Positions 32,854 through 41,347 of a stretch of DNA of 64,000 bases are shown one piece after another (position 1 is the stretch's first letter; every line of letters begins with the position of its first letter). This stretch comes from Paenisporosarcina indica (GTDB lineage: Bacteria > Bacillota > Bacilli > Bacillales_A > Planococcaceae): contig NZ_MPTA01000004.1 in the NCBI RefSeq assembly GCF_001939075.1, positions 62,001 to 126,000 on the forward strand. The letters are read 5' to 3'. The notes under the pieces were generated by a model. The model did not search any database, was not told the origin of the DNA, and saw nothing but the letters and a program-made list of their open reading frames with translations. A program made the position numbers and the translations under genes.

Positions 32854-34341
32854 TTATTTTATGCCGCGCATAAATTCCTCGATTTTTGGTGAAAAGAAAT
32901 ACAGCAAGAAACCGATAATTAAGGCAACAGCACCGATGACTCCGAAATAAGCAATTTCATTTTCAGGTGTATATAATTTTACTACCTGTGCGTTAATTGC
33001 TTGTGCAGAAGCACTTGTCAAGAACCATAAACTCATGGTCTGTGCAGCAAATGCTGCAGGAGCTAATTTAGTTGTAGCCGATAGCCCTACTGGTGAAAGT
33101 AGTAACTCCCCAAGAACAACCAAGAAGAAACTTAGTACTAACCAATATGGACTAACGAGCGTATCTGTACCGTTCATATAAGCTGGAATAATCATGACTA
33201 AGAATGACATACTGGCAAAGAACAAACCAAGAGCAAACTTTTTAGGAGTTGATGGTTGTCTTTCCCCTAACTTCACCCACAGCCAAGCAAAAATTGGTGC
33301 AAGGGCAATAATGAATAGTGGATTTAATGACTGGAACCATGCTGGATTGATCTCAAATGAGCCAACCATTAGATTCGTTCGTTCGTCTGCATATTGTGCT
33401 AAAATGATTGCCCCTTGTTCTTGAATCGCCCAGAACATCATAGCTGCAACGAATAACGGAATATAAGCAAGTACACGAGATTTTTCATCTGCATTTGTTT
33501 TAGCACTGCGATATAACACGATAAAGTAAATGGTTGGAATCACGATACCTAGAATTGATACAATCATCGTAAAGACGTCAATTGTCATGATACCGTTAGT
33601 GATTAAAATATAACCAATTACCAAGATTGCGACTATTCCAATTGCAATTCGAGAAAACACTTTCACACGTTCATCTTTTGCCAAAGGATTCGGTGCAAAA
33701 GATCCTGCTAATCCAAGGTATTTCTTTTTAGTTACCATAAATACTACAAGACCAAAGAACATACCGATTGCTGCGAGTCCAAAACCTGCATGGAAATTGT
33801 AATCAAGACCTACCGTACCTACAATAAAAGGTGCAATGAATGCCCCCGCATTGATTCCCATATAGAAGATACTGAACCCTGAATCACGACGAACATCGTT
33901 TTCAGCGTACAGATCACCAACAATACTTGAAATGTTTGGTTTCAGTAAGCCTGTACCAATAATAATAAAGGCCATGGACACGAATAGCGTAGTCATTCCA
34001 CCTGGTATAGCCAAGGTGGCATGTCCTATCATTATGGCTACTCCACCATAAAATACCGTTTTAGTGGTACCAAATAGTCTGTCCGCAATCCATCCCCCGA
34101 TAATCCCTGACATGTATACGAGTGAACCATATACCGCCATAATAGAGTTCGCTGTTGATCTGTCTAAACCAAGTCCACCTTGGTTCAATTCGTAGTACAT
34201 ATAGTAGAGTAGAATCGCACGCATACCGTAATATGAGAAACGCTCCCAGAATTCTGTAAAGAATAAACTTAGTAAACCTTTCGGATGCCCAAAGAAACCT
34301 TTTTGAGGAACCGACTTGATGATATCTTGTTTTGTCGTCAT
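32854..34341 (-). CDS. dtpT: Proton-coupled di-/tripeptide transporter (POT family)
   Basis: 495 residues, 14 membrane helices expected. The POT signature FFTEFWERFSYYGMRA (ExxERFxYYG) is at residues 27-42, and the second signature region with SIFYMGINAGAFIAPFIVG lies near residue 155. It imports di- and tripeptides with protons across the cytoplasmic membrane, as DtpT in Lactococcus or YclF in B. subtilis. SD AAGGGAAAAG. Divergent from the ABC exporter gene. The peptide range is not predictable here. Confidence 0.92.
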   Translation of the reverse strand: MTTKQDIIKSVPQKGFFGHPKGLLSLFFTEFWERFSYYGMRAILLYYMYYELNQGGLGLDRSTANSIMAVYGSLVYMSGIIGGWIADRLFGTTKTVFYGGVAIMIGHATLAIPGGMTTLFVSMAFIIIGTGLLKPNISSIVGDLYAENDVRRDSGFSIFYMGINAGAFIAPFIVGTVGLDYNFHAGFGLAAIGMFFGLVVFMVTKKKYLGLAGSFAPNPLAKDERVKVFSRIAIGIVAILVIGYILITNGIMTIDVFTMIVSILGIVIPTIYFIVLYRSAKTNADEKSRVLAYIPLFVAAMMFWAIQEQGAIILAQYADERTNLMVGSFEINPAWFQSLNPLFIIALAPIFAWLWVKLGERQPSTPKKFALGLFFASMSFLVMIIPAYMNGTDTLVSPYWLVLSFFLVVLGELLLSPVGLSATTKLAPAAFAAQTMSLWFLTSASAQAINAQVVKLYTPENEIAYFGVIGAVALIIGFLLYFFSPKIEEFMRGIK

Positions 34342-34571
34342 TCTTTTCCCTTCTTTCCACTTAATTTATTACTTTCAACTGATGTCGAAATTTGTAGTTT
34401 CATGTCAGTAATTAAAATAACTTTTCAATTTTAACTTGTCTATAATAAATTGTCAAAAAACATTCGGAACTTGAAATACTTTGATATCCTTCGATTCTTG
34501 AAGTTTTAAATCGTTTTTAGACTCAAATTCCGTTATAATTACCTGTATCAAAACACCAAGGAGAACTCCAT

Positions 34572-36284
34572 ATGCTGAAGAAATTCTTTTCGTATTATCG
34601 TCCTCATCGACGATTATTTATTATCGATTTTACGAGTGCTGTCGTAGTCTCAATCTTAGAACTTGCCTTTCCTCTAGCCGTTCAATGGTTTATCGATAAA
34701 CTATTACCTACTGGTGAGTGGGGTACCATCGTTACAGTTAGTATTTTACTTCTGCTCGTATATGTGATCAGCACCGGTTTGCAATTTATTGTCAGTTATT
34801 TGGGACATAAACTCGGCATAAACATTGAAACCGATATGCGTGAACAACTGTTTACACATGTTCAACGTCAGTCATTTCGATTCTTTGATAACACAAAAAC
34901 TGGTCATGTAATGAGTCGAATTACCAATGACTTGTTCGATATTGGAGAACTCGCACACCATGGACCCGAAGATTTTTTCATTGCGATAATGACTTTCATT
35001 GGGGCATTTGTAATTATGTACAATATCAATCCCGAACTTGCCATCATTGCAATTATTATGATTCCCTTCCTTATAGTACTTGTAGCATTCAGTAACATTA
35101 AAATGAATCAAGCTTGGAAAAACATGTACGTCAAAATAGCCGATGTCAATGGCCGTGTGGAAGATAGTGTGTCAGGCGCACGAGTTGTTCAATCGTTTAC
35201 GAATGAAGAGTTTGAAATTAATCGCTTTAAAACCGATAACGGGCAATTTAGATTAGCAAAACTCGTTGCCTATAAAGTAATGGCTGGAACCCATTCCACT
35301 ATTTACATGATGACTCGTCTTATGACTTTGGTCGTTTTAGTCGTTGGAGCTTGGTTTACCTTTAATGGAAAGTTGTCATATGGAGAACTTGTCAGCTTTG
35401 TTTTATTTATCAATGTCCTAATTAAACCTGTGGATAAAATTAGTGCTTTACTTGAGCTTTACCCAAAAGGAATGGCTGGTTTTAAACGTTTCTTAGAATT
35501 AATTGATCAAGATCCAGAAATCATCGATCGTCCAAATGCCTCAAAAGTTGACCATCTCAAGGGTGATATCACGTTTAAAGATGTTCATTTCAGCTATGAA
35601 GGACACCAGGAAGTTCTTACCGATATCAACATTGAAGTGAAAGCAGGAGAAACTGTGGCATTCGTTGGTCCATCTGGAGCAGGCAAGACAACGATTTGCT
35701 CATTGATTCCTCGCTTTTACGACGTTACGGATGGTTCGATCAGTATTGACGGGTATGATATTCGAGATATTACAAAACATTCATTACGTTCCCAGATCGG
35801 GATTGTTCAACAAGATGTATTCCTATTTACAGGAACAATTCGAGAGAATATTGCTTACGGTAAAAAAGATGCTTCAGAAGAAGAAATAATGGATGCTGCT
35901 CGAAAAGCACACTTACAGGATTTTATTGCTGACCTTCCTAAAGGATACGAAACTCAAATCGGTGAAAGAGGATTGAAACTATCTGGTGGTCAAAAGCAAC
36001 GACTTGCAATCGCTCGGATGTTCTTGAAGAACCCACCGATATTAATTTTAGATGAAGCAACCTCTGCACTTGATACAGAAACGGAAAAAATCATTCAACA
36101 AGCTTTAACTGAGTTGGCTGAAAATCGCACAACACTTATTATTGCCCATCGTCTTGCAACGATACGTGATGCTGACCGCGTACTTGTCGTAACAAAAGAA
36201 GGAATCGCAGAGGATGGAACGTATTCAGACTTAGTGGAAGCGGATGGATTGTTTGCACGACTTCACAACATTCAATTTCAATAG
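34572..36284 (+). CDS. ABC exporter, fused membrane and ATPase domains (YwjA-like)
   Basis: 570-residue half-transporter acting as a dimer. Residues 1-300 are six membrane helices with an exporter fold. Residues about 330-570 are the ATPase: Walker A GPSGAGKTTICSL, signature LKLSGGQKQRLAIAR, Walker B PILILDEATSALD and H-loop IIAHRLATIRDADR. Similar to MsbA/BmrA-type exporters and to B. subtilis YwjA in length and N-terminal motif KKFFSYYRPHRRLF. The cargo, lipid or drug, is unknown. SD AAGGAGA. A TATAAT at 34534-34539 is a likely -10. Confidence 0.9.
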   Translation: MLKKFFSYYRPHRRLFIIDFTSAVVVSILELAFPLAVQWFIDKLLPTGEWGTIVTVSILLLLVYVISTGLQFIVSYLGHKLGINIETDMREQLFTHVQRQSFRFFDNTKTGHVMSRITNDLFDIGELAHHGPEDFFIAIMTFIGAFVIMYNINPELAIIAIIMIPFLIVLVAFSNIKMNQAWKNMYVKIADVNGRVEDSVSGARVVQSFTNEEFEINRFKTDNGQFRLAKLVAYKVMAGTHSTIYMMTRLMTLVVLVVGAWFTFNGKLSYGELVSFVLFINVLIKPVDKISALLELYPKGMAGFKRFLELIDQDPEIIDRPNASKVDHLKGDITFKDVHFSYEGHQEVLTDINIEVKAGETVAFVGPSGAGKTTICSLIPRFYDVTDGSISIDGYDIRDITKHSLRSQIGIVQQDVFLFTGTIRENIAYGKKDASEEEIMDAARKAHLQDFIADLPKGYETQIGERGLKLSGGQKQRLAIARMFLKNPPILILDEATSALDTETEKIIQQALTELAENRTTLIIAHRLATIRDADRVLVVTKEGIAEDGTYSDLVEADGLFARLHNIQFQ

Positions 36285-36368
36285 ATTAAAGGATTAGGAG
36301 GATTTGGTTAGTTGGAACCATCAAGCGAAAAGTTGCAACAGTTACGTAAAAAATAATAACGATACTAG

Positions 36369-36408
36369 AAAAAATCGCATTCCCGATACTTCGGAAATGC
36401 GATTTTTT
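36369..36408. terminator. Bidirectional terminator
   Basis: AAAAAATCGCATTCCCGA pairs with TCGGAAATGCGATTTTTT, with A and T runs on both sides, between the convergent ABC exporter and hflX genes. Confidence 0.92.
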
Positions 36409-37678
36409 ATTTGTCTAAAACAAACTCACTGTAGCGTTCGTAATCAGCTTGTTTTAATTCAGCTTTCAACATCGTTCCATCTTCTTCATACTCGGAATCT
36501 TGAACCGATGCATTTTCATTTAAATAGGATACTACATCACCACGATCGTACGGAATGAGTAAGCGACATGTAATATAGTCAGCAAAAATATGTGAGCTAA
36601 TCACTTCGATCAACTCGTCTAATCCAGCACTCTCTTTTGCAGAAATCCAAATATTATCTCCATTAACATGTGGATACTTCACTTCTGCAAGATCAGATTT
36701 GTTGAAAACCTCCACAGTTGGAACATTTTCAACACCAACGGCTTGCAATGTTTCATTCGTTACATCCATCATATAGCGGTGTTCAACATTTGAAACATCT
36801 ACTACATGAAGCAATAGATCTGCATCACGAGCTTCTTCAAGAGTAGAGCGGAAGGCTTTTACTAGATGGGTTGGTAATTTACTGACAAACCCAACGGTAT
36901 CAGTGAGTAAAAATTCTTTTTGGTCTGGTAATCGGATTTGACGGACGGATGTTTCAAGTGTTGCAAATAGCATGTCCTTCTCAAAGACTTGCTTATCTTC
37001 GATTTGTCCCGTTTTAGCAAGCAGACGATTCATAACCGTTGATTTCCCTGCATTTGTGTACCCTACGATTGACACAACAGGTATTTCATTTTTTCGGCGT
37101 TGTTTACGCTGAGTTTCTCGTTGGTCCTTGACATGTTCCAAGTCGTTACGTAGTTTGGCAATTTGATCTTCAATTTTACGACGGTCTAGCTCTAATTTTG
37201 TTTCACCAGCACCACGGTTTTTAAATCCACCACCTGTGCCTCCGCCTTGTCGACCTAGTGATGCCCGTAAACCAACCAATCGCGGCAACATGTATTGAAG
37301 TTGTGCCAATTCCACTTGCATTTGTGCTTCTCTTGATTTCGCACGACGAGCAAAGATATCTAAAATCAACATCGTTCGATCGATCACTTTACATTCTAGT
37401 GCTGCTTCCAAGTTACGAATTTGAGAAGGTGACAGCTCATCATTAAAAATTACAAGGTTCGCAGCAGCTTCTTCAAAAAATGCCTTTATTTCATCAACTT
37501 TCCCTTTTCCAACGTAATGCGCGGGATTTACTCGATCTAAATTTTGCGTAACTTCACCCACTACTACGACATTAAGTGCTTCTGCCAAGTTGTGTAGTTC
37601 TTCTAAACCATATTCAAAATGAGTATCTTTGTTTAAGTTCACGCCGACAACTATGGCACGTTCTACTAATTCTTCCAT
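36407..37678 (-). CDS. hflX: GTPase HflX
   Basis: 423 residues. Ribosome-splitting GTPase that rescues stalled 70S ribosomes under heat or antibiotic stress. The N-terminal HflX domain has AHYVGKGKVDEI; a glycine-rich linker GRQGGGTGGGFKNRGAGETKLE is the family signature (split here for length: GGGTGGGFKNRGAGETKLE). The G domain has G1 GYTNAGKSTVMNRL, G3 DTVGFVSKLP and G4 NKSDL. Complete length. SD GAGGAGG. Confidence 0.95.
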   Translation of the reverse strand: MEELVERAIVVGVNLNKDTHFEYGLEELHNLAEALNVVVVGEVTQNLDRVNPAHYVGKGKVDEIKAFFEEAAANLVIFNDELSPSQIRNLEAALECKVIDRTMLILDIFARRAKSREAQMQVELAQLQYMLPRLVGLRASLGRQGGGTGGGFKNRGAGETKLELDRRKIEDQIAKLRNDLEHVKDQRETQRKQRRKNEIPVVSIVGYTNAGKSTVMNRLLAKTGQIEDKQVFEKDMLFATLETSVRQIRLPDQKEFLLTDTVGFVSKLPTHLVKAFRSTLEEARDADLLLHVVDVSNVEHRYMMDVTNETLQAVGVENVPTVEVFNKSDLAEVKYPHVNGDNIWISAKESAGLDELIEVISSHIFADYITCRLLIPYDRGDVVSYLNENASVQDSEYEEDGTMLKAELKQADYERYSEFVLDK

Positions 37679-37746
37679 TCATCATTTCCTCCTCATCATT
37701 CTACTGAGAGAAAATCGGGATTTCCTTTTTTTACCATTAAAAGCAG

Positions 37747-37780
37747 ATAAAAAAAGAGAGTGACTAGCTCTCTCTTTTCT
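37747..37780 (-). terminator. Strong hairpin terminator after the small-ORF pair
   Basis: AAAAGAGAGAGTGACTAG-like stem (AAAAGAGAG/CTCTCTTTT) with a T-run on the minus strand, 40-70 bp after the second small ORF. Confidence 0.75.
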
Positions 37781-37822
37781 TGAAAATATTATGGTTTTCA
37801 AAATGGATAGACCTATCCCGAT

Positions 37823-37861
37823 TTAACTGCAGTAGCAGTCCTTTGCCTTATTTAATTTCAT
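37823..37861 (-). CDS. Candidate 12-residue small ORF, second of an overlapping pair
   Basis: Reads MKLNKAKDCYCS then TAA. Its ATG overlaps the stop of the upstream small ORF (ATGA), the hallmark of coupled translation. It ends with a CxC motif. It is too short for database support; the evidence is only its position between a good SD-led ORF and a strong terminator. It could also be the coding part of a regulatory RNA. Confidence 0.3.
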   Translation of the reverse strand: MKLNKAKDCYCS

Positions 37862-37896
37862 CGCAAAGTGCTCCATCGGAATTTGTAGTCAATCAT
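37858..37896 (-). CDS. Candidate 12-residue small ORF, first of an overlapping pair
   Basis: Reads MIDYKFRWSTLR then TGA. The SD GGAGGT (37904-37909) lies seven bases before the ATG, which is optimal and better than for many long genes nearby. The 180-nt unit from about 37930 to the terminator at 37747 is downstream of actP but is separated from its stop by some 65 bp. No homologue recognised. Confidence 0.35.
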   Translation of the reverse strand: MIDYKFRWSTLR

Positions 37897-37961
37897 TTGG
37901 AAAACCTCCGTTCCTTAGTATGTGTATATCGTAGCATAATATCTAATTGTGTAACAACTAT

Positions 37962-39497
37962 TTACAATTGTCTGAAGCCACCTGTATTTGCTTTTACTTT
38001 CACTTCCGCAAACTTCGCTTCGTTTACTTCTTTAGTAAGCATCGTTCCAATCCAGCCACCCAAGAAACCAAGTGGGACTGATAACAGTGCCGGGTTTGTT
38101 AATGGGAAGATCGGATTCCCCGTAATTAAAGCTGCTCCTTCAACAGGGTTCATCACGCTTGGACTAATGGACACTAAAATAAGCGCAGAAACCAGACCTG
38201 TAATCATCGAAGACAATGCTCCAGCCGTATTGAATTTTTTCCAAAAAATTGTGTAAACAATAACCGGTAAATTCGCACTTGCGGCAATACAAAATGCAAG
38301 AGAAACCAGGAAAGCAACATTTAAACTTTGTGCACCAAGGGCCAAAATGATGGAAAATACAGCTACCCCAACAGAAGCATAACGGGCAGCATTCATTTGT
38401 TGTTTTTCAGTAGCTTTCCCTTTTTTAATGATTTGTCCATAAATGTCATGTGCAAATGCCGAAGCGCCTGAAAGTACTAATCCAGCAACTACCGCTAAAA
38501 TTGTAGCGAATGCAACAGCTGAAACGAATGACATTAAGAGATCTCCACCAAGCGCTTGTGCTAATAGAGGAGCAGCCATATTTCCCGCTGGATTTGTTGA
38601 GACAATTAAATCTTGTCCAACAAAAGCAGCCGCACCGAATCCTAAGAAGATCGTCATGACGTAGAATATGCCTACAATCCAAGTTGCCCACATTACTGAA
38701 CTTCGCGCTGTTTTTGCGTCGCGTACAGTAAAGAAACGCATTAATATATGAGGTAATCCAGCTGTACCAAGTACTAATGCGATCATAAGTGAAAGCGTAT
38801 CAAGAGGGACTTTATATTTGACCCCAGGATTTAAATAATCAGCTCCGTGTGGGGTAGCCGTTTTCATGAATGTAAACATTTCCATGATGTTGAAATTGAA
38901 TTTTGCCAAAACTAAAAATGAGATAATCATTGTTCCAGCCATTAATAGGACGGCTTTAATAATTTGCACCCAACTTGTAGCAGTCATACCGCCAAATAGC
39001 ACATATATTGTCATCATAATTCCGACTAAAAGTACTGCTACCCAATAAGGAATATCAAATAGTAATTGAATAAGTGCACCGGCTCCAACAAGTTGTGCAA
39101 TCATATAGAATATAACAATCGTAATCGAACTTAATGCAGCACCAGCTCGTACTTTCTTTGCATTAAAGCGAGAATTGATCATATCTGCTAGTGTATATTT
39201 CCCTAAATTACGGAGTGGTTCTGCTACGATAAATAATACTACTAAATACGCGACTAGATAACCTATAGAGAAAAGGAACCCATCGAAACCATAAAGAGCG
39301 ATGGCACCTGCAATCCCTAGAAACGATGCAGCCGATAAATAGTCTCCTGAAATCGCCAGACCATTTTGCCAACCACTCAAACCTCCACCCGCTGTATAAA
39401 ATTCACTCGCTGTATTCGTTTTCTTTGCCGCAAAGTACGTGATTGCAAGTGTCATCCCCACAATAATTAAGAATAAAATTATGACAACTGGATTCAT
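37962..39497 (-). CDS. actP: Cation/acetate symporter ActP-like (SSS family)
   Basis: 511 residues, 13 membrane helices expected. Sodium:solute symporter: TAGGGLSGWQNGLAISGDYLSAASFLGIAG region (quoted in part), LGTAGLPHILMRFFTVRDAK and GASAFAHDIYG are typical of acetate/monocarboxylate permeases such as YwcA. It carries acetate or a short-chain acid with a cation inward. Its ATG overlaps the stop of the DUF485 gene (ATGA). SD GAGGGA. Confidence 0.9.
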   Translation of the reverse strand: MNPVVIILFLIIVGMTLAITYFAAKKTNTASEFYTAGGGLSGWQNGLAISGDYLSAASFLGIAGAIALYGFDGFLFSIGYLVAYLVVLFIVAEPLRNLGKYTLADMINSRFNAKKVRAGAALSSITIVIFYMIAQLVGAGALIQLLFDIPYWVAVLLVGIMMTIYVLFGGMTATSWVQIIKAVLLMAGTMIISFLVLAKFNFNIMEMFTFMKTATPHGADYLNPGVKYKVPLDTLSLMIALVLGTAGLPHILMRFFTVRDAKTARSSVMWATWIVGIFYVMTIFLGFGAAAFVGQDLIVSTNPAGNMAAPLLAQALGGDLLMSFVSAVAFATILAVVAGLVLSGASAFAHDIYGQIIKKGKATEKQQMNAARYASVGVAVFSIILALGAQSLNVAFLVSLAFCIAASANLPVIVYTIFWKKFNTAGALSSMITGLVSALILVSISPSVMNPVEGAALITGNPIFPLTNPALLSVPLGFLGGWIGTMLTKEVNEAKFAEVKVKANTGGFRQL

Positions 39498-39853
39498 TGA
39501 TTGTGTCCCTCCTCATAATTAAATTCTTTTAATGTTTCTTCCGCCATTCGATCAAATTCTGCAGCTTTCTTCATGTAAACGGTTACAAGAGTCCAAGTCA
39601 TAATAAATAATCCAAGAGCGTAAACCCAACTCCATGAAATATCCCCGATAAATGAAGTGTTCAAAACATCTGTATACGAAATAATAAGAGGAAACAAAAT
39701 ATATAGGCCCAAAAACAATAGAATACTAGGTACTAAAAAACGCTTTTTCTTTTTCATGAGACCTTGAAAACTTGCGGATTTTTCAATTAATGCAAAATCA
39801 GGTAATTTCGATGGTTCTCTTACATCAGATTTTTCCTTGTCTATTACAACCAT
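39494..39853 (-). CDS. DUF485 membrane protein, ActP partner
   Basis: 119 residues with two membrane helices (VPSILLFLGLYILFPLII and WVYALGLFIMTWTLVTVYM) and charged ends, the DUF485/YjcH pattern. DUF485 proteins are almost always encoded just before an acetate-type symporter, as here, and are considered accessory subunits. The start ATG at 39853 follows AAGGGGTG. It overlaps actP by 4 bp. Confidence 0.9.
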   Translation of the reverse strand: MVVIDKEKSDVREPSKLPDFALIEKSASFQGLMKKKKRFLVPSILLFLGLYILFPLIISYTDVLNTSFIGDISWSWVYALGLFIMTWTLVTVYMKKAAEFDRMAEETLKEFNYEEGHNQ

Positions 39854-39967
39854 TCTACACACCCCTTTGTCCAATTTTTCTGAATACTATTAAAATTAAA
39901 TCAATATTAGCATAAAATGTCAAACACTATTTAAATAAATATAAGATTTATAGGTTTCAACAAAAAA

Positions 39968-39992
39968 AACACATGCAGCTTAGGGCATGTGC
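39968..39992 (-). terminator. Terminator of the VOC-like gene
   Basis: CACATGC pairs with GCATGTG. On the minus strand a run of eight T follows. Confidence 0.8.
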
Positions 39993-40004
39993 AAAAATAC
40001 TATT

Positions 40005-40688
40005 CTAGTTACATTTTACTATATCTACTATTTTCAGCCGATCTTTTGCCTCTTTATTATGCTGAAAAACTATTTTAGTATTAGATAAAACAATGGTATG
40101 GTTTTCATAATTTACATTTAGAATTTTTGCCCATTCTTTTACATGGGAGGTCGGATCTTTTACAGCGATGACACATTGAGAAATTAGAAGACTTTCATTA
40201 TATGCTTGCAAGGTCCCATCCTCTCTTAAACTCTGCATACGCTCTTCAAACGGCTCTTCCCATTCGATAAAAAATGGATATGGCAATTCATCAGATACAT
40301 CTTGCTCGATGAACAACATTTTCCACTTGCGAACAAAACCTGAGGTAGTTTCACGCTCAGCATCTATTACGCCAGATGTAACCAATCCTTCACTACACAA
40401 TCTTTCATTCACTTCATGGATTTGATTGACACGAACACAAATTGTTCCCCACCCTTCCCCATCTTTCAAATCATTTAATAAAAGTTTGATTAGCGGATGG
40501 TTAGATTGTTTTGCTACATCAATGTTTTCCACTGATAAATATTCAATATAACTATTTTTCGTATACGTTAAAGCATTTATGGTCCCCCAATTTTTATGCC
40601 TACCACCGATTGAAGTACCTTTATGTTCCAATACATGCTCTTCCGGAGACTGATTACTGAAATACACAACATGATCCAATTCCATCAT
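40005..40688 (-). CDS. VOC/Glyoxalase_3-like domain protein
   Basis: 227 residues. ELDHVVYFSNQSPEEHVLEH starts a glyoxalase-like fold as in the Glyoxalase_3 group, followed by GGRHKNWGTINALTY, NSYIEYLSVEN, and LPYPFFIEWEEPFEERM. The C-terminal third is more variable. No function is known for this group. Start placed at the ATG at 40688; a second ATG follows at once and GTG codons lie upstream. Own terminator. Moderate certainty on the family. Confidence 0.75.
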   Translation of the reverse strand: MMELDHVVYFSNQSPEEHVLEHKGTSIGGRHKNWGTINALTYTKNSYIEYLSVENIDVAKQSNHPLIKLLLNDLKDGEGWGTICVRVNQIHEVNERLCSEGLVTSGVIDAERETTSGFVRKWKMLFIEQDVSDELPYPFFIEWEEPFEERMQSLREDGTLQAYNESLLISQCVIAVKDPTSHVKEWAKILNVNYENHTIVLSNTKIVFQHNKEAKDRLKIVDIVKCN

Positions 40689-40774
40689 AAACACCACTAC
40701 TTCCTAAGTATTAATCCTTTTATGTAGGTACTACCTATCCTAGCTAATCACCTGATTAATTTCCAATATGAAAA

Positions 40775-40995
40775 ACCTGGAAAATGAAGCCAGGCCCTTA
40801 TTGTGATTGGAAACTGATAACGATCACTGTCCCATCCAAGTTCTCAGGTCGCTATGGATGCCTTAATGCTACACGATGATTCAAAAAATATAGAGGAGGT
40901 ACGTATTTGACTTCGTCACTTCACGCCCCTCTCATTCCAGATTATCCTGTAGCGTTTGGGCATCCGTCGCTCCTTTGTTTTCTCCGTATCATATC
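40775..40995 (+). repeat. Dispersed repeat R1, copy B
   Basis: Aligns with copy C (46478-46700) over about 220 bp at roughly two-thirds identity by eye: TTATTGTGATTGG/AAAACTGATAA, GATCACTGTC, TTCTCAGGTC, CTATGGATGCC, ATGCTACACGATGAT, then an imperfect hairpin at 40892-40933 (AGAGG…CCTCT with loop CTTCG), then GCATCCGTCGCTCCTTTGTT. Confidence 0.7.
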
Positions 40996-41184
40996 CAAGA
41001 AATATTTAAATGATATATTATATATTGACCATTCAAAAAGCCCTTTAATAATAAATACATACGAATCGATTGAATTGCATTACATCCGTTTCTACAAGCT
41101 CATTAACTTGACGCAGTAATTTATCTTTTGGCACTACGATAAATTGTTATAAATGGGCTAAGGCTTAATGAATCTTGATTGGAA

Positions 41185-41262
41185 ATCATCGTGTCCACAA
41201 ATCGTCGAAGCGTTACTATAGGAAAGACATATCTATAATGGGGAATTTTTTCAGTGCCTTCT
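41185..41262 (+). repeat. Dispersed repeat R2, copy B (3' part only)
   Basis: TCCACAAATCGTCGAAGCGTTACTATAGG… ending GGGAATTTTTTCAGTGCC corresponds block by block to the last 75 bp of R2 copy D (TCCACAATGCGCCGATGCGTTATTATAGAG … GTGAACTTTTTCAGTGGC). Confidence 0.6.
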
Positions 41263-41312
41263 TTTTAGGTTAGGAAAAGCTTGGTAGTCTCAAATTTTAT
41301 ACTTATATAAAA

Positions 41313-41340
41313 AAGCCCACAGTATGAGAACTGTGGGCTT
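41313..41340 (-). terminator. Terminator of putP
   Basis: Perfect 10-bp stem AAGCCCACAG/CTGTGGGCTT with a T-run on the minus strand. Confidence 0.9.
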
Positions 41341-41347
41341 AGTTATA

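Larger units (their letters stand above)
40689..41347. other. 659-bp intergenic region with R1 copy B and part of R2
   Basis: R1 copy B at 40775-40995, about 190 bp of AT-rich sequence, the R2 3' part at 41185-41262, then the putP terminator. A frame starting TTG at 40907 after GAGGAGGT lies inside R1 and is not counted as a gene. A small inverted repeat AATTTATC/GATAAATT at about 41119-41146. Confidence 0.6.

Noticed and set aside
40907-41119. 70-codon open frame starting TTG after GAGGAGGT
   Set aside because: It lies in repeat R1, and the equivalent frame in copy C is interrupted after about 18 codons. The SD-like bases are the arm of the hairpin.
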